Below are positions 13,119 through 33,229 of a DNA stretch of 64,000 bases, piece after piece. Within the stretch, counting starts at the first letter, position 1; every line of letters starts with the position of its first letter. The translations under genes and the position numbers were made by a program. Under the pieces are notes generated by a model. The model saw nothing but the letters and a program-made list of their open reading frames with translations, did no database searches and had not been told where the DNA came from. This DNA comes from Mugil cephalus. Taxonomy: Eukaryota > Chordata > Actinopteri > Mugiliformes > Mugilidae. The stretch is taken from the NCBI RefSeq assembly GCF_022458985.1, contig NC_061772.1, forward strand, positions 26,595,501 to 26,659,500. Reading direction: 5' to 3'.

Positions 13119-13689
13119 GGGTTCACATGGGCCCTATCCACCCTTTCTTCTGCATCTTCATTCAGAGAATGAACAGGTCCCCCGGGGCTAATGTGGGCTT
13201 TTATATGCGTGCATGTGGTCTCTACATTACACTCTCCACTGACTTTCTATGGGATGAAAAAAAAAATGACAGTCCATCCAGCGTGGCCCCTTCCTTCCTG
13301 TCCTTAGAAATGAGATGAGCTGCGGGGGACATGTTGTAGAACGGAGCACACTGCACATGAGACATTATTGTATTACGTTGACTCTAAATTTCATTACCAG
13401 ACCTCCTTTAACCAAAATGTCGTTCTCTTAAACGTAGCCATCAAATCTTAGCCAACAAATCGGTAAGTTTATCAGAGCATCACGTTTAATTTGTTTACAG
13501 TTGAATCTAAAGCAATAAAAGCACTGAAAATCTGGACAATACAGTCTAAAGCCTACATTTATATTGCCCATAAATGATTGTTAATTTTAATCTTTGGCCA
13601 TATCTATTAATTTTCTCTGTAATGGACATGGATACGGGCAACGCTGGCACTTAAGATGCCACACATTTATTATTTCAATCACTTTGCCC

Positions 13690-14050
13690 GAACATAATGA
13701 GTGCACTGATATATTGGCATGTAAATATGGGTGGCATGTCTCCACTTTCTTGCATTTGCCAAACTGAGGCTATTTTCCCGGGCATATGGGCGGCGCCATC
13801 TTGCAACTCTGTAGCCAGAGTAGGCACAGTACGGTCCAACCCTAACCCTAATACTAACCCTAACGAAACCTACACAAAACAAATGACACATGCATCAACA
13901 TTATAATCACTACCTAAAATGAAATCTGAAATTTGACATGTATTTTAGTGTTTCAGTTTGGCCCAAGTCCTGTCCACTAACATGGACCTATGCTGCAGTC
14001 AGTCACCAAGGGGAGCTCTACTTGATTTGGCTTCACTCCTGAGTGAAATA
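13690..14050 (-). mobile_element. MITE-like copy of the TAGACTGTATAAATATG family with telomere-like inner repeat
   Basis: On the minus strand CAAGTAGAGCTCCCCTTGG, AACATGGAGG-like spacing and GGACTTGGGCCAAACTGAAA match the element at 44.2-44.65 kb. CAAACTGAGGCTATTTTCCC is shared with the 5.55 kb copy. At 13842-13866 it carries CCCTAACCCTAATACTAACC, a short telomere-like run. Confidence 0.6.
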
Positions 14051-16080
14051 TTCTAATTTGTGCTGCATTTATTCTGTCATCTGAACATCTGGTTTTCCGA
14101 TCATACGTAAAATAGAGCGACTTATGTGACCTTGAAAGAAAATTTCAGGGAATTCGACAAAAATGTAAACAGAATTAGCAGTTCTACCGGTGTTGCACTG
14201 ATACAGCTTTTGCATATGCAATTGAATTTAAAGCGCAAGAGCTTTTCATCCTCAGTCTGTACACGCTGCCCGTCACGCACTGGAATAATTTAATTTTCAT
14301 TGATCCGCGGAATGCTGATGGTTCTCCACCACAAAAAATAAATAAATAAATAAATAAAAAACAGGATCTGAATGACTCTTATATGGCTGTAATATTTATA
14401 GTAGTGAAGCTGATTCATGGCTCCGACTCATTAACAATTAGTAGGTTTGCTGAGTGCAGAGCGTCAGCCTCATTCCTGCGGTGAGCTCTCCAGACGGTCT
14501 ACCTGTGGCCGACCCGAGTGGAGCAAAGCTGGTTCTATAATTAGGTTCTCCTGGCTGATTCGATTAGAGCAGCGGCCGCGTTCATTTTGCTCTAGATGCT
14601 CCTCAGCTGCTTGGAGAGACTAATGGAGGAGATGGAGAGATATATGGGAAACAATTAGACGTGACATTATCGTGTGGTGTGTGTCTTTGTGCCACAGACT
14701 AAAAGCGCAGCGCCGATCTTTTTTCGTCCCATTCATACACTGCACACTTGCTTATACACTATCACGTATCAGACCTGCGTCACTACTTTTTCTTGTACCG
14801 TTTTGCCATGTTTCAATTAGCTGCCTTGCAATTACATTACAGGAGACATTACTTAAGAAGGACATAAATAGTAGCCCCCCACCGTGATGGCGGCGCCTCA
14901 GCATCTGATGAGATACGAGCTGTCTTGTGTCACATCATCTGGAGAGGGAGTGCGGAAAACATCTCTTTCTCTGTGCAGTGTCTCACATTTTTTCCCATTC
15001 TGGATTCACAGGACGACATTTTTTAAGCCGCCCTCCTCTCAGATAAATGTGCTTTTGCATGTTGCATGTGTGGCACTAACTTTGCAGAGTGACGCACGTG
15101 ACATGTCTAAGTTTTATTGGAAATCAATAAGAAATATCAATGGTGCTTTCTAGTCTGCGATTCAGTTTTTCCACTTAGAGATATTGCTGGCAGATTGGTG
15201 TCTGGGGGCAGTAGGCGTTTCAATCATGAATTACGCAATTCTTTGCGAAATTTCAAGTATTTTAGTCTCGCAATTTGTGAGAAACGACCTTAAACTGAAT
15301 CAAAACAGTTAAGAGATTTATTTAGTGTTGATTCAGATGATCCTGCCTGTTTCTTACTGTCAACTTTGTGTCAAAAATTGATTACTACTTGCTTTGTCAT
15401 CTGTTAATATACTGATCCTACCAGGACTTAAATTTATTCTTCTTTGGATGGCGATGCAGTGCATTTAAACATCATTTAAACATTTCCACCAACCAGATTG
15501 ATACCTGGACAGTCAGCCCGACTGCAGCTCATCAGATGTCTTATCTGAGCACGCCGTCTGCCCTCGATGATCTCATCTCCCCCCGCGTCCAGGAGAGGGA
15601 CCTCGATTCCCAGAATTCCTTGTTTATCTCCGCGAAGGGTGGTCTGGGAAAAGAAGCTCAGGAAGAAATTAGAAGAGACAGCTGAGACAGATAAAGCGTA
15701 GCGAGGGAAGGAGGTCCGGTTTCACGTTTTTAAACATCCTGTCCGACGACGGACCCCTTAAGCTATTTTTGAAGTTTCCATCTTGGGGGGTGGGGACAAT
15801 GTTGGGCCCCATGAATAAGAGACACTTGGGAGAATTTTGGACGATAAGTCACGTTGTCCCCATCACCAGGCCAGACTGAGCTATTACAAAAGCGCCTTGT
15901 AACAATGAGTCAGTGACAATTCTAATAATCGTGTGGATAAATTATGGTCCATGAAGATTACAAACCTGTGACAGGTTGTGTTTTAGCAGCGGATACATCA
16001 AGGTCCGGATACAGTGACCTTCACAGAAGAAAATGTCTTCTTTTGAGATCTAAGTAGAAACTTCAATAGTGCTTCCTTTA

Positions 16081-16210
16081 GACCGGTGGTTCCCAACCTT
16101 TTTTCCTTGGAGCCCCCCACTTGTATCTAAGAAAAGCGAAAAGCGACAAATAGATGCAACATTGGAGCTTTTGGAGTATCATGCAGGGGGGTGCATATAG
16201 ATGAGCTTCA
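16081..16210 (+). mobile_element. hAT-type MITE end
   Basis: CCGGTGGTTCCCAACCTTTT followed by a C-rich block is the familiar left end of a fish hAT-type short element. The right end was not found. The family name is from memory. Confidence 0.5.
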
Positions 16211-17399
16211 CTGGAAAGGAAAGAAAGAAACAAACAAAAAAAGTCTTGATTGGTGATTGGTCAGCTCTCACAAATTACAAAATCCATCAACGACGCCTTC
16301 AAAGACATCTTAGGACGTTCTAAAAATATCTACGCGTGCGTATGAATGAATAAGTGCGTTCTGGTTCACATCCAAATGTTCTCAAGACGAAGAGAGTCTT
16401 CTGAAACGTAACCATCCCCCCCCTCAACGACCCCCCTCCCTAAATAAATGGATTGACTTTTGGACGAGCGACGCTTTTGTTTCATAATTGTTAATTATCA
16501 TGAGTGCTCTCTGAGGTACTTTCTATGAATGAAGATGGCTCTCACTCCCCCCTCCCACCTCCTCCCCACCCACCCGCCGTTCTCTTTATGGGATTGGTCT
16601 TAGTTTTCAAGGACGACGGGGAAGGACGGAGGGAGGAGGTGCAGTGGATGGGTGGGGCACATGCGTCATTCCTGCGCATCAGGGGCCGGTGAATTTTATG
16701 GCTAAAGGCGCCAGTAAGCTACACCCACTTCTAAATCCCCTCACCGAAAGTCTCTATCTTCCCCACGTGACCACCAGCAAAAAAAAAAACCCACCCACCC
16801 GTGTGGCTCCTCCCCGAGTCGCAAGACGAGACAGAGCACAGCACTTAAAGTAATGTAAATAACCAGAGAGGAGAAGGGGCTATTTTAAGACGCCGTCTTT
16901 CACTGTGGACAAGGAGCGGGGACAAAGATGCAAGCCAAGCGATTGTAATTTCAGTCACGTTTTCCGGACATGTTCGCTTTCGCGGGCCTCCGTCAAGCTA
17001 GCTGAAGGGCCTGAGAGACAAGGAGGAGCTTGCACAAGCAAAAATCAGATATGAGCTCTTTTCTAATGGAAAAGTAGAACATGTTTTAAAATAGCAGGAA
17101 TCTACTGAGTCCAAGCCATTTTTAAAAAAAAAAAAATTACACACACTACGGAAATATTATTCCAAAAAGATTGGAAGTAAATGGTTGCAAAATATTTCCT
17201 TCTTTTGTTAATAGTTAATTTTACTTGTGCAGGGCTCAAAATTTAGAAATTTAAAGGTAATTTTGTGCATTTTACATTCTTCTAAACGAGGAATAAAGTG
17301 AAATACCAATTATATCTCCTTACAAACGTAGGATTTATATTTTCTCCTGAATCATTTTGTTTTTTATTCTTGTTTCATATTTTCTGTGACATCAAAAAT

Positions 17400-18443
17400 A
17401 AATAAACATTTAAACAGCAGTTTTTTTCCCATTGTGATTTTTTTTTCAACCAGCATTATTTGTTACCTACTTCATATCTCTCTCTCTCTCTTTCTCTCTC
17501 TATACATATATATTCTTTTTTTTTAATCCTCATATTTACAGTATACAAACATACACATCACAGAGAAAATAATCTGTACACTGCCGCCGACGACAAACAA
17601 CAGATTTCAGGACCAGCAGCTTTCTGCAACAGGCTGGTCTGAGTTTGCAAATCACAAAAAAAACAAAAAAAAAAAACAAATGTAGCAGTAGAAGTACACT
17701 ATATGATATAATCAGATCTTTTCGTAGAGGTTACATTCATATTCAAGTCTCTGTTCGCTGCAGCTCTGACTCTCTTCCCTCTTGGGTCAGAACTGTAGAA
17801 ATAAAAGCGTCTCTTTTCCGTGAGCTTCGTTTAAGGCAGTTGAATACAAGGGAAATTAAAAACACTAATTCACATTGATTTTTTTTTCTTTTTTTCATTT
17901 AAAACTGCACCTACATCTGACATTAAAGAGAATATCGGCTAATGCTTTGAGTCGACTACCATCGCTACTGCTTGTATATGTTCTACTCGGCGTGATACGT
18001 GTGTCGTATCGTTCTTGTTTTGCTGTCAGTATCAGTTATGATGGATAATAAACGTGAGGCGTGGTTACTCGGCTACTCAGCTCTATTTTAATGTGTAAAC
18101 TATAAAGAAAAAACTCAGTCATTTCAGTGTTGCTGTGAATTTAGTCGCTTAACTCATAAAGTGTAATGTTTTCCATCATGCGCTACAAATGTAGTACCTT
18201 TGCTTCCGGCGCTGTACAGATGTTTAAGTGAGTGTGTGTGATATTGCTTTTGTCTAATATACAGTTCTTTTAAATGTTTGTTGTGCTGTCAGTCACTTCT
18301 TATCTGTTCTCATTGAATATTTCTGCATATATCGGCATTTTCACCAGAAATGTACTTAATCAAATGTGAACATAGTTTACTTTAAGTGTATCTAAACCAG
18401 TTCTAAAAAGGATGAATACACAACTATATAGTACTATGAGTGG

Positions 18444-18487
<44 letters not shown>

Positions 18488-18670
18488 CTTCACAGAAAGC
18501 AGCTTCATGTCTGGACAATCAGCAAGCTGCTACACTACATATCCTGACACGTGGCTGTTATCCAGTCGAGCGGGACGTCGTGTTTTGTAGTCCCGAGGGG
18601 GGGAAGTTTTCTTGCTGTCTCTTATTCTTTTTTCATATATATATATATATAATCACATCCTGGGTGCGTG
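17400..18670 (-). other. slc5a7: slc5a7 3' UTR and flank (inferred)
   Basis: AT-rich sequence after the slc5a7 stop. It holds a TG run at 18446-18480, TC/TA simple repeats at about 17478-17510 and TA repeats at 18636-18652. No other exon is visible. The transcript end was not fixed. Confidence 0.4.
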
Positions 18671-22990
<4,320 letters not shown>

Positions 22991-24010
22991 AATCGCAGAG
23001 GTCTCCCGCTAGGAACGGGACGGCGTGAAGACCTGCTTGGGCGCACGGAGGAAGAGGATCAGACATAGAGTTAAAAAAAAAGAAAAGAAAAATGCGTTAC
23101 GGGATTTAACTTTCTGCTTTAGGACAAATGGAGTGATTTTAAGTTATGGGATTCAGCATGCTGGACTATCCTGCTGCTGTGAAATAAATGTACAAGCAGG
23201 ACAAGTCATTAATTGTCAGCTGATAGCGTGATAATTAAACCCACTACAAAAAGAAAATGTAACATTAGAACAGCGCGATAGAAATACTTTGTTCTGCTAG
23301 TCCAGAATACAGATTGCTCTTTTGGATGTATTTAACAGACATCAGAGATAATCATTAGACCTGCACTATTCTTTAAAAATATGTCTTTCAACATAGAACC
23401 GTTTAAATTGTGGCAGAACGAATCCAAATTATCGTAAAAATATTATTTAAGATTATTAACATATTGATTCCGAGTCATAAAAAAACACTTAAAATTGCTC
23501 TGTTTGTGAGAAATAAAATTCCTGGAAATAAAAAACAACAACAATAAGAAAACACAAATAATCCAAATCACTCTGTCTGAATTAGTTTTAAATAATAAAA
23601 GCTAGTCTCCAGTCCCAAAAATGTATTTTATGTTTCATCATGATCGGTCTCCTTCGTCTCTGGTCGTCTCCGTCTCTAAGGATGCGTGCGCGTAAAATCC
23701 AAATTACGCACAGGATTCAGGATTCTGACACATCAAAAATTATATCGTAAAAACAAAAGAGTATTTTGATATTGTAAAAATAAATAACATCCTCTAAATT
23801 TTTGGTCTAAACACGGTCTAAAACATTTGTAAAGGCTTGGGAAAAAAAAAACACAACAAGAAAACTTACCTCAAATACTTCTATAGTCATGTGCTGGGGC
23901 ACATGAGGAAAACTGAGAATTAAGAGTTAGAGGGATTATGAAGATCCTTGTCCTCCTTTTACCCACCGAGGAAGAGTCAAATAAAACCTCAGTGGGGGGC
24001 GACTTACTCA
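22991..24010 (-). other. slc5a7: slc5a7 5' leader: splice sites and non-coding first exon
   Basis: Eighteen bases upstream of the ATG a pyrimidine-rich acceptor (GTCCCGTTCCTAG) marks the start of the ATG exon at 23008. A perfect donor GTAAGT at 23864-23869 follows GAAGTATTTGAG, so a non-coding exon probably ends at 23870 and begins near 24.0 kb. This gives an intron of about 0.86 kb. The transcription start is not visible. Confidence 0.5.
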
Positions 24011-24896
24011 AGCTAATAAGGGGGCAGGTACCGTCAGAGGACTGAGACGCGCGTCACAGAGACCAAACGTCCCCCATAATGAGCACCTTGCATGGAGACA
24101 CGTCACTGTGCACTGGCCGCTCTGACTGGACGAGGATGAGTGAGATTTCCTAACTCAATAACGTAAATGCCCTGACAGGAATTTTAATATCGATGCACTT
24201 TTACGCACTGATCAATAAATCGTGGATGGAGTTTTATTCTTCCTATGGTTCCTGCTCGTCCAAACTCAGCGCGTAACAGCTGCGCAAAACCGCGTCATGT
24301 GGCCTTTTATCCTCGGCCACGATTTCCACTGTCAGCTTTTTATCTACAACCACAATTTATTTTGATCCACACAATAAGCTTTGCCATCATAAAAGCGTAA
24401 AATACATCCCATCTCATCTCATCTTCCGTGCCGCTTAATCCTGCGCGTAAAATACATTTAAACAATAAACGTAAATTGAAATTTAGACTTTTCGTAGAGA
24501 AGGGGTCCGCTCTTCCTCCTTCTCAGAGGCCTAAGGAATTGTCAGCCTATAATATTCTCCACCTTTAGGCAATTAGAGCTCATTTAAATGTGTCTTCCAC
24601 TTCCTCTTCGAGATATATATCAATGAGTCGTGTCTGTTTAATGACCTCCTCAGCCTGAAGTCGTTTAATCTGGACTGCTCTTGTCAAAACTGACAGGCCT
24701 CCAATTAGGATGGATCCCGAAGAGCCGCGCAGAGATTTAATGATACAGTCGGACTTTCAAACTCTCACATACATAGGAAAGGTGTAATTCGCAAACACTG
24801 CAATGGAGACGTTATTTGCTGAAGTGGGCTGAGGGGGTTAACTCATCAAAGAGAAAGGTTGAAAATATATATTTTTTTTAGTTAGTGATCCTGCAC

Positions 24897-24914
24897 AGCG
24901 CCCCCTTCTGGCAA
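24897..24914 (-). promoter_or_regulatory. CTCF-like motif
   Basis: On the minus strand GCCAGAAGGGGGCGCTG matches the CTCF core CCASYAGRKGGCRSY with one mismatch. It lies 14 bp from the RE1 match. Confidence 0.4.
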
Positions 24915-24928
24915 GCCGACAGAAGCGT

Positions 24929-24949
24929 TTCAGCACCATGGACAGAGGC
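24929..24949 (+). promoter_or_regulatory. RE1/NRSE element (REST binding site) upstream of slc5a7
   Basis: The sequence TTCAGCACCATGGACAG followed by AGGC matches the canonical 21-bp RE1 at 18 of 21 positions. Both half-sites have canonical spacing, and the C/T difference at position 11 is a common one. It lies about 0.9-1 kb upstream of the predicted slc5a7 non-coding exon. REST silences neuronal genes, including the cholinergic CHAT/SLC18A3 locus, in non-neuronal cells. Confidence 0.7.
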
Positions 24950-24999
24950 AAACCTACTACATTAGTGTAATTTATCTAGATAAAGGTTTTAAGTGTTTG

Positions 25000-27518
25000 A
25001 ATTGGTCTTAATTGTTTCAATTGATCAGGCTGCACCATAATGAGTGGATATTATGATTGTTATTTATTTATTAACAGTACAAAGGATGCTTGAGGAATAT
25101 TCCAGTTTTGGTAATTAATAATGAAAATATTGTTAGATTTTTGTTTGTGATTTTCAAGTCCTTTCTTCTTTGCATTTAAATCTCTGGTAAATTTATCAGA
25201 AAATTAATTACAAATAAAGACAGAAAATCTAACAGTACGTTTACGGGAGCTTAGTAATCGTAGGTGACTCCGAGTGCAGTGCTGATGCCAAAACCTAAAA
25301 CATCCAGAAGACAGCTGGAAAGTGTTCTAACTACTATCTTTGACAGATGGCTGACACCAGGCCAAAACACTGCAGCTAAACCTCCACATGTTTGTGATTA
25401 GATTATATGTCCATAACACATAATACATATACTACTAATAAGAATACATATGTCCGTAATCTTATCTGAGCTCATTGATGTAAAGAACAAACAAAAATGC
25501 AGTGTAGTGCATGATCTAATGAAATAACCCCCTTATAATCAGTATAAATGAATGTTTATGTTAGCTACATAAATTGTTTGGGGGCTTAAGGACTGAGGGT
25601 CTAATGAGCAGCTGTTGCTGGCAGCGCTCAAGATGTTTGAGAGAGCGAGAGAGAACCACGTGGAAAAAAAAAGAGAGAGAGAATAGTTCCCCACAGACAA
25701 GATAAGAAAAAAAACATCACACAATAATAGTTTTACACGGCATTTATTCTTTGAAAATGAAAACACAGAATGCGATACACAAAATAGATAACATGGCTCA
25801 CTCCGAGTCGGAAGTAAGAATCGAAAAACGTCTCTGATGCTAAAGTGAACTTGTGCTCCAACGTTCGTTCGTTTCGAAAAGTGGAGAATATGAAAACATG
25901 ATCTCACGAGGACTCTCCGCTTGATTTAAACATGGAGTAAATCCACCACTCTACCCTTACAAACATGTTATTTAATACAAAAGCTATAGGATTTGAATAT
26001 GTCTGGCTGGTGGTAATATATATATGTGTATAAAACAACAGCATCCACTGGGACTCTGATGTGAGAGGCTGTAAGTAACACTAGCTTTCACTGCAAACAA
26101 AGACATTACAGTACAGTGATGCTCAGCAATATCAATAAAAGCAGCTTGTTCCAGTACCTTCTCTTTTAAGATGAAATGATCCAGCGCTTCCTTTTTAACT
26201 TAAATATCTTTCATATCTGTTTCCATGTGATGAAGCTACTGAAATTTCCCGCAGGATATTCATCTATCCATCTACCCATACGAGTTAAAACCGAACGACA
26301 CACGTTGGTGATACATTCTACAGCTGATATTTTAAACAACTAATTAAATCTATGCAGAACAATGATGTGACTCTGAAGCAAACATTTTCTGTATTGTGTA
26401 CAAATGAACAATTTAGTGTCATTGGTGGCGAGTTAAGTATTGTTCTCTGCAATATGTCATATGTGTCGTACTAAAAAAATAGATATTCTAGAGCTAGATG
26501 CAACAAAGTATACAAAACAAAAAATAAACAATATTTTAGATTCTAGATTTTGATTTTTGCCTTGAAACTACAAAAACGCCTCATATTTGCTACAAACTTG
26601 GTCAGAAAAAAGAAAAAAAACACAAACTCTGATCTGCACAGAAGCTTTTTAATACAAGCTTTCAGTCTGAGACTAAAGAGGAGGATAAAAGGCTTGCATT
26701 ATGAATTTTGTGCAGACTGAGGAGTTGTATTTTTGTTTGTTTGTTTTCTATGTATGAATCACTGAAGAACCGTGAGCAAACCGTAAGAAGTATTTTTGTT
26801 GGATTACGTTTTTTTTTTTTTTTTAAGCAGTGAAATAAGGCAAAAATAAAAGCACTAGTTGATAGAAGATCTGTGTAGAGACATGTTTCGATTGATATAC
26901 TTCACAGGCTAACTGGACATTCATTTATGACGATCACTTCAACACATATTACAGCTAAGTTGACTATTATTTATATACCCATAGCCACATGTAAAAATAT
27001 GTAAAGTAGAGTCTACTGGGTCCCAGAAAAATATTTAACTTGTCACACTTTTAATTATGAGTTTGGCTTAAGCCAGAGCAGAGCAAACCAAACACGAGCA
27101 TTCTGCGCTAGCTGCTGTTAAAACATGCGGTGTGTTGTTTAGAACGTGCCAGCGAGTCGGCTCTGTGGAGAGTTTTGGTACGGGTGAAACATACACTAGA
27201 ACATTCGCCTCTGCTGCAGACGTAAATGACGGCTCGTTTAACTGTTAACGGTGATTCAAACAGAAATAATATCGCATCTTTCAGAGGCCCTGAGAAACAT
27301 GTGAAATTAAAAAAAAAAAAAAAAAAAAAAAGGAAGCATTTGGCATAAAGACAGAGAAGGAAACAACTCTTCAAAGCCTGTTTGCTTTAGCTCGTTACGT
27401 ATCCAAAGTTTTTTTTTTAGAATGATGTTGAATGTGTGCACGCTAGAAACAACCCAAACAACCCAGATGGTCACATGTTCTTGAGCAGCATCCATAAACC
27501 TGTAAATCACTTGTTTTC

Positions 27519-27553
<35 letters not shown>

Positions 27554-28051
27554 TTCTGCCGTAATGAACCGCGAGCCAGTGGGGAATCAGGTTGAGTTTA
27601 CATCACTGGGACGATGTCAGTCTGAATCTGGAGCAACGCTATTCGTCGAATAGTTAAACAAGAAAAGAAACAAAATATATGAACGATATGTTTTTGACAA
27701 GACATCCTGGATACATTAAAAATAAAAACAGCACCAAGCAAAGTCAGATATTTCATGATCCCCGTTACCCAAAGAATGTGAATATGAGAAAGATAAGAGA
27801 AATGAAAAGCACTAAATGAATTAGTTTTATGTTGAAAACAGATTCATGCCTGTCCATTGCTGCTCTCACTGGGACCACTGGGTCAGATCATTTTTAGACT
27901 GAACCACACACATTCAAGAATCGTCTAAATACCCCGTTAAAAACGTTTGGATTTAGCGGTACCTTTGAAAACACGGTCTACCCTCCTTTTACAAAAGACT
28001 CCCAGGAATGCTGCTGCTGCTGCTGCTTCTCGGCCGACCCTCTTCATGCCC
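25000..28051 (-). other. arl6 3' UTR (right part, inferred) and intergenic DNA
   Basis: AT-rich, with no other exon recognised. A CTG run (CAG on the mRNA strand) at about 28011-28027 lies just after the arl6 stop. ATT units occur at 27520-27553 and an A-run of about 22 at 27308-27330. An AATAAA signal on the minus strand at 25743-25748 could end a long arl6 3' UTR, but this is not proven. Confidence 0.35.
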
Positions 28052-31178
<3,127 letters not shown>

Positions 31179-31315
31179 TGGCTAGCCGGCAACCATCAGC
31201 TGTCTGTCTGATCTTCAAGCAAAGAAAGTCAACAAACCCTGTGACATGTAGACAATAACATCACAGCAAGTCTTGCACATGAAACTGAGAATTTTTGGCA
31301 TGCTACTTGAACATC

Positions 31316-31746
31316 TACACCGATCAGGCATAACATTATGATGATCTTCCTAATATTGTGTATGTCTCCCTTGTGCCTCCAAAACAGTTCTAACTCATCA
31401 GGCCTTGGTGGATGCCTTTGCGTCCTATGGGTTGAGGGGAGGGTCATCCCTCATCTAGGGATGTTTTTCATGTTTTTTAATTGCTCTTAAACAGTTTTTG
31501 TGTGTGTGTGTGTCTGTGTTAGGCTGCATCCTGCTGCAGATGACTGCTGCCATCAAGGAGTGTCATTGCTATGGGGTGGGGGGGGCTGGTCTCGTCTAGG
31601 TGGGTGTAACATCTATTTGAATGAATGCCAGGTCCAAATATTAGAAAACTGAATTGTCACAAGATGGTCAATGTTTTTTTTTTTGTTTGTTTGTTTTTGT
31701 TACTTCTGCTGTCAGTGGTGTTAATGTTGTGGCTGATTGGCGTGCA
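31316..31746 (+). mobile_element. Tc1-like non-autonomous element, copy 4, upstream of the arl6 ATG
   Basis: Starts TACACCGATCAGGCATAACA and ends TAATGTTGTGGCTGATTGG, with the family's inner blocks between. It sits in the arl6 leader intron about 140 bp upstream of the start codon. Confidence 0.88.
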
Positions 31747-32240
31747 CTGATTTCAAACAGTGTCTGCACAGACCACTCGCTCCTTTTGATTAACTGAAAC
31801 CGATATCAGTCACCATCAGATGATCACATTACTTGTTTGCTTACTTAAAGCTCTTAGACGCATAAGCCATTTGCAACGAAATTTCGTCCATGCGTGCGCC
31901 TGTGGGTGCATTTTTGAATGACAAATAAAGATCTACCTATTCACGTTAGCGTATTAACACCCACACTGTACTACGAAGACATTGCACGCAAAGTTACAGT
32001 AACGTTAACCGTGAAATGAGACGACGTGTGTGTTTAGTATCAGCTAACTCATACAAAATGCTTCAACAGAAGTGAGACACAAACAACACCGCTGTTTGAC
32101 GACTTTTACCCGCTAGTTTAAGCAAACATGCTTAGTCGGCTCCTGCCAGGTGCAGTTAGCAGATATTTAGTTAATCTCTTGTTGTCACTGTTGCTAGCTA
32201 GCCGTAGCTAATCTTTAACTACGATGCCAAGTCAGCTGCG

Positions 32241-32774
32241 CGTCTACTACGGTACTTTCGGTACAGGTGCCGGGACGGGACAAAATGCAACAAAGCAAAA
32301 CAAAATAACAGCAAAAAGAACTCTTATTTGGTAGATTCTTGCTCAGATTTGAAATACCTTTGGGTAGGTGACTTTGTCATTCATTTTCTTCAAAAGTATA
32401 CAGTAAAATGAACTATGTACAGTAGTAGTCAGGGTTACTGTGAATAAGAATCAAGATACTATTTGAACAAACCTACGAAGGAAAGGGTTTTATAGTGGTT
32501 CTAAAATAAGAAACTGAACTGTAAGGATACTTTTACTGGGTGAGTTTGTCAGTATGTTTCCTCAAAATTATACAGTAAAATGACTTGAAATATTGAACAG
32601 TGGTAGTGACAGATGTTGTGAACAAGAATCAAATCAGTAATCGTGGTAATTTATGAAGGTTTTAAAAGGTTAAAAATAAATAAATAAAAATACGAATCAG
32701 ATTAAATACATTTTTGTTTTGTTTTGTCCTTTTTGATCCGTCCCGGCACCTGTACCGTAAGTACAGAAATAGAC
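32241..32774. mobile_element. TIR element with internal tandem duplication
   Basis: Terminal inverted repeats of about 40 bp: GGTACAGGTGCCGGGACGG on the left, and the inverse CCGTCCCGGCACCTGTACC on the right. The interior holds two diverged direct copies of about 190 bp, each with a CAAAANTATACAGTAAAATGA block and a GAACAAGAATCAA-like block. No transposase. It lies in the arl6 leader intron. Confidence 0.75.
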
Positions 32775-33046
32775 GTGCAAAGGGATCGGACCACGGCTGG
32801 CTTGACCGCAGTAACCTTTTATCTACTGGCAGAGAGTCATTACTTTAAGCTTGCCAGGTTTGCACCGGCTGTGTAAACACTAGACACATATCCCGTACCT
32901 TCTTGACATCGATAATTTTACAAGACGCTTTCAACCATGAAATAAACTCAATTTAGCTTACCTTAGCTTAGCACTTAATATTACTAACACGTTACCGTTA
33001 CCGTTAGCTTGTATTATCCTATCGTGTCTAGCAGAGCTGTATTTAC

Positions 33047-33219
33047 CTGGAATGTAAGCGTGGTATCTTTCTTCCGGGATAAACTTAACGCTCCGCTAGG
33101 CTAGTCCGTCTGTTACCCAGCGTCAAATGAGCGTTTCATTCATTTCTGCGCTACTCTTGTGTTTCCTTGCTTGCAGATTTAACACCGAGTTATTTACACT
33201 GTGTTGCCGGGGAAACCAA
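33047..33219 (-). promoter_or_regulatory. arl6: arl6 promoter and non-coding exon 1, with RFX X-box and CCAAT box
   Basis: A donor (GTAAAT at 33041-33046 after CATTCCAG) marks the end of a likely leader exon at 33047. Upstream at 33203-33216 lies GTTGCCGGGGAAAC, a 6-2-6 X-box of the RFX type found in ciliary gene promoters. A plus-strand CCAAT overlaps its edge at 33215-33219. The exon start is inferred to be near 33.1 kb. The region has more CpG than its surroundings. Confidence 0.6.
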
Positions 33220-33229
33220 TGAGCTGTGC

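Larger units (their letters stand above)
12350..17400. other. Intergenic region between the SUN gene and slc5a7
   Basis: No supported exon. It holds a T-run at about 12404-12421, TG runs at 13081-13117, AAAT units at about 14336-14362 and C/G-rich low-complexity DNA at 16.4-16.8 kb. The reading frames here are short and lack domains. Repeats are listed separately. Confidence 0.6.
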
